Shown here: positions 10,775 through 20,253 of the stretch, piece by piece
Layout of the letters: the number at the start of each line of letters is the position of its first letter
Numbering within the stretch: position 1 is the first letter of the stretch
Origin: Sordaria brevicollis
Lineage: Eukaryota > Ascomycota > Sordariomycetes > Sordariales > Sordariaceae
DNA: 64,000 nt
Assembly: GCA_033439795.1 (NCBI GenBank)
Contig: JAUTDP010000011.1
Span: 1,922,001-1,986,000 of the forward strand
Reading direction: 5' to 3'
The notes under the pieces: generated by a model
The model's input: the letters and a program-made list of their open reading frames with translations, nothing else
Databases searched by the model: none
What the model was told of the DNA's origin: nothing
Position numbers and translations under genes: made by a program

Positions 10775-11896
10775 TTATGCGACTGTTCCCGTCGTTGTCA
10801 ACTCGTGCAGCTGGTCCCCATACAACGCAACGTAGTCTTTTTCACGGTTATCGACGTCGTCACGGAATGGCACGTTTGCCTGGCGGTAGTGCCCGCGTAT
10901 GGCATCGACCCGCTGCCCTACCTCCCTCGCAACCCCCTCCAAGAACGCCTTAAACTCTTCATTGCTCAGCGTATCACCGCCAGCGTGTTGGTATTGCCGT
11001 CGTATACAGGCCTTCACATCACTGAAGTATGCCTCGATGGGGTTGAAGTCTGGTGAATATGGCGGCAAGAACCATAACAGCACACCTCTGTTGTCGCATG
11101 CGGTCTTGATGGCGGGGTCCTTGTGCCATGATGCGTTATCCATCACCAATATACTATAACGACCAGGGAACGGGTTCATCTTAGGCAACACCTCCTCCTC
11201 CAACCAAGCAATAAAACCGGTCGTATCTGTTGCTCCCTTATAACACAACACGTCGATGAGGCCATCCACAGTTATTGCTGGCAATAGATGGAACCGTTTC
11301 CCCCTGGTGAGCGCACTCTCTGCAACTGGTGCCATACCCTTTGGTGCCCATCCAGTACGACGAGCACCGTCCCTCTTATCAACACCAGACTCGTCACAGA
11401 ACACGTACATCTCTGCTGAAAACGTGGAAACCTTCCTCAACCAGTCTAACCGCAATGGCTCGCTGCGCTGGGAAGCCTTGTGCGCCATCCTCTTGTTGGT
11501 CCATTCAGAAGCCTTCAATTGCTTTGATATGGCGCTCGTTGATACATGTATGTCCATTTCAGTGGCCAGATAGTACTGTATCTCATCGAGGTATAAATCG
11601 GGCTTGTGGCGAAGGAGCTCGAGAACTTCCTGTACGACCAACAGTTAGATACCATACCAGGGTACTCAAAGTCTACAGCCATTGCTCACCTCCATGACCG
11701 CTGGCGTCAATATTATTGCGTTATATTTCGAGTTACTCTGGGGGTATAATTTGCCGGTGGTATCGAAGTTTCGTTTTAACCTCCAGATTTGGCGCTCGCT
11801 CATGCCAACGGATTGCGCGATTTGACGTGGATGCTCGCCAGCCGTCAGCATCATGTAGATACTTTGGCGCTGCCTCTTATTACTGCGTGTTCTCAT
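10775..11896 (-). CDS. DD34E transposase (IS630-Tc1-mariner superfamily)
   Basis: Exons 11690-11896 and 10775-11629 (60-nt intron, GTGAGC..CAG) encode 353 residues, a full-length size. The N-terminal part has a helix-turn-helix (HPRQIAQSVGMSERQIWRLKR, about 33-53) of the kind that binds terminal repeats. A second helical region follows (DEIQYYLATEMDIHVSTSAI). The catalytic core shows FCDESGV (D148), VMDNASWH (D233) and PPYSPDFNPIE (E268), with 34 residues between the second Asp and the Glu. No stop or frameshift interrupts it, so the enzyme may be active. An in-frame upstream ATG at 11929 would add 11 residues; the ATG at 11896 gives the more usual start. Confidence 0.9.
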
Positions 11897-12017
11897 GGCT
11901 ATACCGATTATACATCGCGAGAGCTTCAAAATCCGACCAAAACCAGCAGATTTGGCAGTAAAACCGCGGAGATATTCAACTTTTACGATTCACGATGTCT
12001 GTTTTGATGTGGTGTTG

Positions 12018-12073
12018 TGTAAAGGGGGGTGCCCGTGCAAAGTGGGGACTGACACCTCGATTTCAACACACAG
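12018..12073 (-). repeat. right terminal inverted repeat of the transposon
   Basis: Reverse complement of 7618-7673 with a single mismatch. The flanking sequence (TGGTTCGATA..) shows no extended duplication of the left flank. Confidence 0.9.
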
Positions 12074-13135
12074 TGGTTCGATATGGGCTACGAGTGGTGT
12101 TGTTAGTGCGTTCGCGGCCAATCCCGATCGCCAAGCCCAGCCAATTCTGACCAGCCCTCAGCCGATGCGAAGCCCTATCGTGCCTGCTCCGAGAACATTG
12201 GGTCGTGACTTCCAACTTCGGATTGAGCTGAGCCCAAATGCTTGCCAGATGTCAGCCCGGTTAATCCCGACTCCCATCTTTGAGGCTCTCGTCTCCATGG
12301 CTCCTTCCCCAGGTTTTGGGTCTCTCAGCTTGTCTTCCACTTGGCATGCCTTGCACCGCCTGCTGCTGCTCAGGACTCAAGTGGCTCAATTATACCGTCC
12401 TCCCCCTGTTCTTGTTAGGTATTTTTGGGCTAACACTCGACGGGTATAGGCAACCGTCGGTGTGCGACTTCGTTGTTCTTTGGTTTTCGCCAATTAGGTA
12501 CCTAACCGCCGTGGATCTCGGGGATCTCGGGTCCTGTCACCAAAGCCTGTTCTGGCGATGGCTTCAACCTACCAAATATTAAGGCCAGCATGAACGTCTG
12601 GTCGCGCTTTGGTACTCCGTTGTCATATATTTTTGCTCCTGGTAATGCGTATTGGCTATAGCACGAGGTCTGGACGTCCTATTTGCATATGACCTTGCCC
12701 TAAGCACCCTCATTCTTCGGAAATGATGCCACCGCAGTGGTTGCGACACTGGCTGTCTGCAACTGCACGAGGTCAGGAGTCAACTGGAGCTCACCATCTC
12801 CGCCTTGCTCTTGTCTTCACCTTTCTATTCGATGTGACGGTTCATGGCTTTGCTTACATATCACGAACACCACCATCCTGCATTGCGTGATTCGCAAGCA
12901 GGTGTCGTCATGGCCTCTCTCCTCTTGAAAAAGGTATCGTCTACCACGCCCCATGCCTTTATAAAGGCCACCATGGTGTCGAATCCCACGCCAAAACCAC
13001 AATCATCAGTACTCCGAGTGTGCCGATTGCCACCAAGTTCTTCTCTCACCTCGACCGAGTCAAGACGCCAGGAACCTTCCAGCAAGCAGTCAAAACCAAT
13101 CGAAAGTCAATATTGACACTGTCGTGCTCGTAAAG
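12074..13135. other. intergenic and promoter region of the monooxygenase gene
   Basis: No convincing gene. TATAAA at 12960-12965 is the likely core promoter for the gene starting at 13136. Several short frames on both strands lack motifs and splice logic. Confidence 0.5.
12960..12965 (+). promoter_or_regulatory. TATA box of the alkanesulfonate monooxygenase gene
   Basis: TATAAA about 170 bases before the ATG, preceded by T-rich sequence. Confidence 0.4.
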
Positions 13136-14272
13136 ATGCCTACCGAATTCATCAGCCTCACGTTCCCAAATGCTTCCACCGAAGTGAACCCAATCGCGGG
13201 CGCAGGGATTGATCCGGAATACTTGGTTCGGTACGCCCGGAATCTCGATGATTACGACTTCAACTACACTCTCGTGCCCTATGATTCCTCGTCCTACGAC
13301 CCTTTTACCATAGGTGCCACGATCGCAGCCGCCACCAAGAAGCTCAAGATCATCATCGCACTGCGTCCAAACACCCTTTATCCCACCGTCGCTGCCAAAG
13401 CACTGGCCACACTTGATCAGCTCAGTTCGGGTCGAGCCGTTGTACACTTTATTGCTGGTGGAAGCGATGCTGAGCAAGCCAAGGAGGGTGACTTTCTACC
13501 CAAGGACCAGCGCTACGCTCGATTGGAGGAGTACATCCGCATCTTGCGCCGCGCCTGGCAGTCTCCAGAGCCCTTCGACTGGGACGGCAAGTTCTATCAG
13601 TTCAAGCAATTCGCCAATCGCGTTCGTCCCGCCAACGGTGTTGCCATTCCAGTCTCCGTCGGTGGCTCATCGGAGGAGGCGTATCGCATTGGAGGTGCTC
13701 TGGCCGACATTTTCGGTCTTTGGGGCGAGCCTCTGAAGGAGACCAAGGAGCAGATTGACCGCATCTATCAAGCGGCTGCTCAAGCTGGCCGCCCCAATTC
13801 AGACCGACCTCGCATCTGGGTCACCTTCCGGCCCATCATTGCCGAGACGGATGAACTGGCCTGGCAAAGGGCATACCGGACATTGGACATTCTGAAGGCG
13901 AACCAGGCTCGCAATTCGGGTGGTGGGAATCCATCCTCTGATGGGAAAGCAGTGCCAGTCCAGCCCCCCACACCGCAGAACGTGGGCTCTCAACGGTTAC
14001 TGGAAATTGCTTCACGCGGAGATGTTCATGACCGTGCGCTTTGGTATCCCACCGTCACAGCTACCAACGCTCGCGGCGCATCGACCGCTCTGGTAGGATC
14101 CTATCAGACCGTTGTTGATTCGATCCTCGACTACGTTGCTCTCGGAGCCGAGCTGATTTCCATCCGCGGCTATGACAACTTGAATGATGCTATTGACTAC
14201 GGACGATTTATTCTTCCAAAGGTCCGTAGCGCATTGCAGGAACGCAAGAGCCGGGAACCAGACTCTTCGTAA
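13136..14272 (+). CDS. FMNH2-dependent alkanesulfonate monooxygenase (SsuD-type)
   Basis: A single exon of 378 residues, the length of bacterial SsuD (about 380). The sequence is a bacterial-luciferase-like TIM barrel: LDDYDFNYTLVPYDSSSYDPF near the N-terminus, KKLKIIIALRPNTLYPTVAAK, then DQLSSGRAVVHFIAGGSDAEQAKEGD, the usual SsuD core. IPVSVGGSSEEAYRIGGALADIFGLWGEP follows, and the end is ..SIRGYDNLNDAIDYGRFILPKV. SsuD releases sulfite from alkanesulfonates using FMNH2 supplied by a separate reductase, so the role would be growth on organosulfur when sulfate is short. No reductase gene is seen nearby. The ATG at 13136 (MPTEFISLTF) is chosen over an in-frame GTG four codons upstream. Absence of introns and close likeness to bacterial enzymes suggest an origin by transfer. 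It is convergent with the P450 that follows. Confidence 0.88.
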   Translation: MPTEFISLTFPNASTEVNPIAGAGIDPEYLVRYARNLDDYDFNYTLVPYDSSSYDPFTIGATIAAATKKLKIIIALRPNTLYPTVAAKALATLDQLSSGRAVVHFIAGGSDAEQAKEGDFLPKDQRYARLEEYIRILRRAWQSPEPFDWDGKFYQFKQFANRVRPANGVAIPVSVGGSSEEAYRIGGALADIFGLWGEPLKETKEQIDRIYQAAAQAGRPNSDRPRIWVTFRPIIAETDELAWQRAYRTLDILKANQARNSGGGNPSSDGKAVPVQPPTPQNVGSQRLLEIASRGDVHDRALWYPTVTATNARGASTALVGSYQTVVDSILDYVALGAELISIRGYDNLNDAIDYGRFILPKVRSALQERKSREPDSS

Positions 14273-14439
14273 AGATACCGTGGTATGCTAGGCGCTACTT
14301 TTCTGCCCGGCAGCAGTCGTGCCTTTCATGATGCTCTTGCCACTTTCGATTCATTCTGGGAGGTTTTCATAACGCTCGCAGAGATCTCTCTGATTATGGA
14401 CAGCTTGAATATTGGGTTCATAGCAACAGAATCATGAGC

Positions 14440-16105
14440 TCAGTCCTTCAGCCGCCGTCTCTCGATATAACAGGGCCAAGAATGTGGCACAAGTGTGAAG
14501 TATGCCTTCCATTGCCAGGTTTGATTTTGGTCCACTTGCCTAATTCTGTAATCTCTCACCAGGGTTGCCGTTATCTTGGACAGTTCTATTCGGGCAATAT
14601 GCTGGCCTGGGCAGGAATTGTACCCTTGCCCCCACTGCACCGAGAAAGAGACGTGTCAGCTGGCGGGACAAAACAACTCATGTTATGTGTGGTAAGGGCG
14701 AGAAGGCTACTTACCGGCATGAAGTACCTATCCAGCGCTCGCGAGTCACCCTGCAACCACCGATCAGGATTGAACTCTCGCGCATCGTGGCCCCAGGATT
14801 CTCTGGAGTGATGCATCACCCACGGGTTGATAGATACAATAGTACCCTCTGGGAAAAGTTTATTGCCGATGGCTAGTCCGCCTGGGGGAGCGATCCGAGG
14901 CAGCGTCATGGGAACCGGGCCAAAAAGGCGGAGCGCTTCCTTGATGCAGGCCTGTAGGACAGGAAGCTTTTGAGCATCGGCAAACTTGACAATGCGGTCC
15001 CGGCAGAGGCCCTGTTTCTTCTGCGCCTGTTCAATCTCCTCACATGCACGCTGCCAGGCATTTGGATGACGAACCATGAAATAAACAAATGACTGGAGGG
15101 CACAGGACATGGTATCGCTTGCTGCGCCCACGGCACCCGTCGCGGCAGCATACACATCCCGTAGGGAAACCTGGTCGGGATTCTTTTCCATAGCCTTGAG
15201 CCAATGGTCGACTACATCGAACCTGCTTCTGTCACGGTTGTCCAGACGTTCGTCCAGAGCTCGAACGGTCGTATCAAAAAGGTGACCGAAGGGCAGGATA
15301 TTCAGCGAGGTAATGAAGGGGTTGCCAATCATGATTACGTGAACCCAGCGGAAGAAGCCCATAGTTGAAGCGTAGAGGCTTAACACTAAACCATTGGCGA
15401 TTGCGTTCCCTACATCGCGACCCTCCTTCAGGAAACCAAACTGTTTGGAAAAGAGGACTTCGCCGGCAATGTCGAAAGCAGTATACGTCAAATGCTTGTC
15501 AAGGTGAACGGCCTCCTTGGACTCGGCAGACCTGTCAAGCCAGGTCAATAACTGGAGTATAACGTTATCGATGGAATCCTCTGCTTGTAGAATATTGCTC
15601 ATGGTATACCCGGCTGCGAGGTGCCTTGACCGTTCCACCTTCTTTTTCGGATCAGTCGTGGACATGGGCGTCTGATACCGGTAATCAGGAATGGAGAGAA
15701 ACTTGTACCAGCTCGCCTTGCGCAAGGGCGCTAGGAGAATCTTCTTTATCCCTTCTGGATGACTAACGCTTACTTCATTGTGAGCTATACGGACAAAGTG
15801 GCCTGCATGGGTTGAATGTTAACAGATGTGCTTAGCCAGCACCTCCTTTTGACCCCCGTGCCCCAATGAAATTTGAGCTCACTAGCGGCGCCGGAGTTGC
15901 ACTTACCATACTTGTCATGGAGATTGACCAGTTGGAGATTCTGGTCCCCCTTGATGATGTGGTAAATGTGCCAGAAGCGGGAGACTGAGGCGAGGGGCGG
16001 TCCTGGAATGGTTTTGAGAGGTGAACAAAATCGACGGCACAGAATGATAAATGTCAAACCAAGAGTAAGTATCTGAGCTCCGACGACAAGCTGACTTGGA
16101 GCCAT
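14440..16105 (-). CDS. cytochrome P450 monooxygenase
   Basis: Three exons (15907-16105, 14715-15802, 14440-14634) give 493 residues. The N-terminus is a membrane anchor (LVVGAQILTLGLTFIILCRR) followed by the IPGPP hinge. The I-helix region reads AAATGAVGAASDTMS. ExxR is KEALRLFGP. The PERF-like motif is FNPDRWL. The haem loop, split by the last intron, reads FMPWGQGYNSCPG, with C437 as the haem ligand and Trp where Phe is usual seven residues before it. Such WGQG loops occur in some fungal P450 families, so I take the enzyme as functional at the endoplasmic reticulum. Substrate is unknown. Its 3' end is 167 bases from the stop of the monooxygenase gene. Confidence 0.9.
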
Positions 16106-17678
16106 CTTAGCTTGTAGGGAAAGGCTTTGCGAAGGAGCATCTGTGTCAATGGAGACAAAGCTACAGACGGCAAATAGGCCACTCGAGTCTATATATCTAG
16201 CTTCTAGCCAGGCGGAAAACTTTTCAGAGCTGCAGCAAAATAGGTATCTAAGCCTATTTCATCGGTAAGCAACCATTAGCTCATCAAGTCACATACCAGA
16301 GCATCTCGGTCAGCACACCTCCAAGCGCTGGGCCAATGTAATCCTTTAACCACCCAATATTGCAACCCAAACGGATTCAATCACATGAAGCTTACAGATC
16401 TTCGCTGCAGAGAATCTAGCCTTCGTCTGGCTTAACGCGTTCCATCAATGAGCGGGAGTAGGGAAAAAAACGAAAGGATGGAATAGTATGAAGCTTGTGA
16501 TTGGGATGCGGGGAGATTGCTGACGTGAAGCAGCATGTTCCGTCTTGTGTGGTTGGCAGACACTTTGTTCTCTATCGATAGATACTCCTAGTTGGAAGTC
16601 AACTTGAAGCAGCAGCCAGACATAATGCCCAAGGAAGCGGAAGTCGCACCTTGCAGATATTGGGGATGGAACCCTACACTAGTGTATGAGGGACCAACCT
16701 GGATATGGTGTGCTCTCCGAAGTGTGAGCGGAAGGAGACATCGCCGCCCCGCCAATCCCGCCCCCTCCTGCCCGTATGACAGAAAGAAATATAACATAAG
16801 GCAGTCTCCGCCCGCGGTCCGTACCTTCCTCCCGTTCATCGCAATTACCTTCTTGGCAGGCACCTGTCGATGGACTCTACCCTCGGACTTCTGGACCGCC
16901 TGCTCCCACGGAATGAATGTATTTACTCAGGTCGAGGCAGGTATGGCAGGCTTGAGTTCAAGCATACCTCTACAGGTAGGCACTTCCCCCTCCAAACGCG
17001 CTCTTTCCGTGGTCAACCGCTTATCTGTTACCAGATGCTGTGTCGTTGTTCCACGTGGTCGGCATTCGCGATGCAGATGGACTGTTGGAAAGCATTCCCA
17101 AACTAACTCTACTCATAATCAGGCCGACTTCTTGGTTAGGTGGTATCGCGAGCCTTGTTCAAGGCAATTTATGGGTCCCCAAGAGTTTAAGATCGTCGGA
17201 TAATGAGGAGTAATGTCACCACGTGGGCCATGGACTCTTCATTTTGGGGAACTGTAAACATAACCGAGCAGTATGGAGAGGAGAACTCGAAGTCGACGGA
17301 CCGATGGTACTTGACGGTAAGGGAATAAGGGAATAACGCGACAAAATATATGCCGGGATCGCATCTACGTTGGCCGAGTTACACAAGTGCACGCACTCAG
17401 TCTCGCGTTGTGACATTGACACTGCACTGACGGAGGCTGGTCGTATATGCTCCAAGTAGAAGGTATCATCTCGTCGCTAATGTTAAATAGTTGACTCCCC
17501 TCGAGCTTCATCACAGTCTTCACTAAAGTCACTGGTACAGCCCGTGGAGCAGCAGATATCGCGACCGGGGCCAATTTCGAGTGGCTCGGCCCAACGGCAA
17601 CCATCACCGATTCCCGGACCCCAAGAACAATCTCGTTGACGAAAATATCTCCTATTAATACGGCAACGAGTTGACGTC
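16106..17678. other. intergenic, promoters on both sides
   Basis: Contains the upstream region of the P450 (minus strand) and of the EEP-family gene (plus strand). A 203-codon open frame at about 16592-17203 has no motif, lacks an ATG at its first codon and is not supported as a gene. Confidence 0.5.
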
Positions 17679-18581
17679 ATGAGATCACAGACCTTCACGG
17701 CGCTTTTGCTGGCCGGCATTGGCCTCGCAAGCGGTTCAACCAGCCTCCGACTAATATCGTACAACATACGTTATGCTACCACATCACCATCAGCTGGAGA
17801 AGAGCCATGGGCTGTCCGACGGCCCTTGATGGCCTCTCAGATCAACTTTGAGACGGCCAACCGACCGGAGACCCTGGTTTGCATGCAAGAGGTACTTAAT
17901 CAGCAACTAGTCGACCTCCAGTCGGACCTTGAAAAGACCTGGGAGCATATTGGGGTTGGCCGGAACGACGGCGCACAGGCTGGCGAGTATTCGCCCATCC
18001 TCTACCAAGCAGACACCTGGCAGCTAGAGAGAAACAAGACCTACTGGCTCAGCGAGACTCCCGATGTGGTTGGGTCTATAGGATGGGATGCCGCTCTGCC
18101 GCGTATCGTCACCGTTGCCCAGTTCAAGCATCGCACAGCAGGCGAGCCACTGATCTTCATGTGCACGCACTTCGACCATGTCGGCACCGTTGCCCGAAAG
18201 GAGAGCGCCAAGTTGATCATCGAGATTGCCGATGAGTGGAAAGATCAAGGCACCAACTCAACGAAGCCTGCTCCCGTGTTTCTGGGCGGCGACTTGAACA
18301 TTGAGCCTACGAACGAAGGATACCAAACTCTGGTTGCCCCAGGCGGATTCAAGGACATCAAGGACATTGTCCCCAAAACACACTGGTACGGCAACACAAA
18401 GACTACGTCCACGGGGTTTACTACATCCACCTCGGACGATAAACGGATCGACTACCTGTTTGTCCGCGATCCTCTCGACAATCAGTTCTTGACATATGGA
18501 GTCTTGTCCAACAGATTTGAGGATGGGGTGTATATCTCTGATCATCGGCCAGTGGTGGTGGATGCGAAACTGCCAGCATGA
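17679..18581 (+). CDS. secreted endonuclease/exonuclease/phosphatase family protein
   Basis: A single exon of 300 residues. Residues 1-19 are a signal peptide. The EEP fold motifs are in order: LRLISYNIRY (N29), VCMQEV (catalytic Glu, about 71), RIVTVAQF, CTHFDHVG, FLGGDLNIEP (Asp/Asn about 206-208), DKRIDYLFV and YISDHRPVV (Asp-His near 287). All metal-binding and catalytic positions look intact. Fungal secreted members of about this size act on nucleic acids, sphingomyelin or other phosphodiesters; the substrate cannot be told from sequence. No intron is needed. Confidence 0.88.
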   Translation: MRSQTFTALLLAGIGLASGSTSLRLISYNIRYATTSPSAGEEPWAVRRPLMASQINFETANRPETLVCMQEVLNQQLVDLQSDLEKTWEHIGVGRNDGAQAGEYSPILYQADTWQLERNKTYWLSETPDVVGSIGWDAALPRIVTVAQFKHRTAGEPLIFMCTHFDHVGTVARKESAKLIIEIADEWKDQGTNSTKPAPVFLGGDLNIEPTNEGYQTLVAPGGFKDIKDIVPKTHWYGNTKTTSTGFTTSTSDDKRIDYLFVRDPLDNQFLTYGVLSNRFEDGVYISDHRPVVVDAKLPA

Positions 18582-19499
18582 TTGTGTTGTTGTTGAATAT
18601 GGGGCCTTGAGGATGACTGGACCGGCGTTCCCAAGAATCCATTTGGAAGACTCATGGGACATTCGCCTCGAAGGGGCCAAGAAACGAATAAATGAGGAGG
18701 CATAGAGGGTGAGCGGCGTCATGTCAGAAATGATAGAAAGGGACCGTCGGGCACGACGACGTGAAAGGATTGTACCGCTTTTCTAGGGGAAAGGGTTAGT
18801 GGTCCAAGTGCATAGGAGTGACGGGCAACGACAGCCTGCCCTGCAGTTTATATGTACTTAAGCTTCCGTATCACGAACCTACATTCGATAGACATGGGCT
18901 ACTACCTCTCTGGACCAGAACTCTGATCTGGACGGTGGAAACAGAGCTCAAAATCGCCAGAGTAGGGAGTGATCTCACCTTCACCAAGACAGAAAGATGC
19001 ACAGTCTTCGATGCAAATGACTAAAAAGAGCTAGCATATCATGAAACAAACCGTTCAATTGACGTGTCACGACATCAACGTGGTGATATCGGGTACCATA
19101 GACGGCTCCAGGACCCAGTCAAATCCATCCAGCCGATTTCTTTCAAACCATGAAAACTGAGTCAAAGTGAACTTGAAAGGCCTGATATGCTCGAGTCGTT
19201 CCACCCGCACCAGATGTTGTGTTTTTGACGCTAAAGTTATCGACGAATTGCATGACATCTGGTGAATGATCTTACTCCGGAAGGAATGCTTCGTGAAGCA
19301 AGGGGCAAAGATAAATCTGCTGAACTTTATAAGTCTTGTTGAGTGCACTTAACATCTTCACTCGGTTGTTATTTCGTGCTCCTAGCATTCGGTTCTCCTA
19401 TACACCTACAAGTTTGTCGACGGTCCGTGAACAGCTTAAGACACTTGATTTGAACTTTCCCCGTGGACATCTCCAGTACCTCTCACACCTTTACCCGCG
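18582..19499. other. intergenic, nothing recognised
   Basis: No motif-bearing frame on either strand. The last 100 bases are C/T-rich and serve as leader of the next predicted gene. Confidence 0.5.
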
Positions 19500-20096
19500 A
19501 TGGCAATTTCCGAAAGATTGCTGTCCGTTCTAAGGCAGGCAGAGTTCGATGACCGAGTAAATGGCGGCGTCGTCGTTAGGATACATTCGCGGCATGTCAG
19601 CCCCCATGAGCTGAAAGAGACATTGTTTTCCATGTTTCCAAAATCAAAATACACCATCCAGGTAAGGGTCGAGACCAAAGGTCCTGTTTCGAACCCCTAT
19701 CTGACAAGTGTTAAGCTCAGGAGAGACCGATACTCGATAACGTTTCCAGAGTTTGGAAAATGTGATCTCGACCAGGTGTTGCTCGGTCGCAAGTCACCTG
19801 GTCACCATCATCATCAACAACAACAACCCAAGACTGTCAAGCCACCTATGGCAGCTTCTACTTCTTCTCCTCCGCGGGGGATCGGGGCGAAGCCTATGGT
19901 GATTATAGGGCCCAAAGCAACCCCCCAGCAGCCAGATAGTGATGCTGCCCCGACAAACGCGTCAAAAGATACTCTTACGACACTTCCTTCTGGGGCTAAA
20001 CGCACGCAACGTGCCGGCATTCTCAGTTGGGCCAGATGCCTTTTGCTGCAAATAGCAAAATGTGCTCATACACTGATGAATGTTATCCGTCCATAA
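19500..20096 (+). CDS. hypothetical protein, 198 aa
   Basis: One open frame from an ATG in good context (CGCGATGGC). The first 100 residues look globular (VVVRIHSRHVSPHELKETL, then RDRYSITFPEFGKCDLDQVLL). A His/Gln run and a Pro/Ser/Thr-rich linker follow, and then a short hydrophobic C-terminal stretch (ILSWARCLLLQIAKCAHTL). I do not recognise a family. It is convergent with the HAL2-type gene. It could also be a chance open frame, but a 100-residue segment of ordinary composition argues for a gene. Confidence 0.45.
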   Translation: MAISERLLSVLRQAEFDDRVNGGVVVRIHSRHVSPHELKETLFSMFPKSKYTIQVRVETKGPVSNPYLTSVKLRRDRYSITFPEFGKCDLDQVLLGRKSPGHHHHQQQQPKTVKPPMAASTSSPPRGIGAKPMVIIGPKATPQQPDSDAAPTNASKDTLTTLPSGAKRTQRAGILSWARCLLLQIAKCAHTLMNVIRP

Positions 20097-20253
20097 GTGG
20101 GAGCGAGGAATGTTTCGGTATAATCAATAGGAAGGAGAAGGAAAGAAGAGGCGTTCGACTTGAGAAAAGAGTGGGCAATCTTCAGCTGACAATAATTGTT
20201 GTGGACGTTCTGTCGTTGACGGTTCGGTCTCGATAATGGACAATTTCTCGACC

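Larger units (their letters stand above)
7618..12073. mobile_element. two-gene Tc1/mariner-type DNA transposon
   Basis: The segment is bounded by 56-bp terminal inverted repeats (7618-7673 and 12018-12073) that match at 55 of 56 positions. Inside are an intact DD34E transposase on the minus strand and a long unrelated gene on the plus strand, 3' end to 3' end with 202 bases between their stop codons. Base composition is normal, so the element has not been RIP-mutated, unlike the two TE islands farther right. Known fungal Tc1/mariner elements are about 1.3-2 kb with one gene; at 4456 bp this one is large because of the second gene. TA is the expected target duplication but is not seen next to the repeats; TG occurs on both sides instead. 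Confidence 0.8.

Noticed and set aside
12074..12449. Plus-strand frame running out of the right terminal repeat
   Set aside because: The open frame is a by-product of the repeat sequence: the same peptide piece appears in mirror position at the left repeat.
13124..13135. Upstream GTG start for the alkanesulfonate monooxygenase
   Set aside because: Fungal genes start at ATG; the ATG at 13136 gives the normal family start and is in good context.
16592..17203. 203-codon open frame on the plus strand
   Set aside because: The first codon is not ATG, there are no motifs or domain-like composition, and it lies in a region shared by two promoters.
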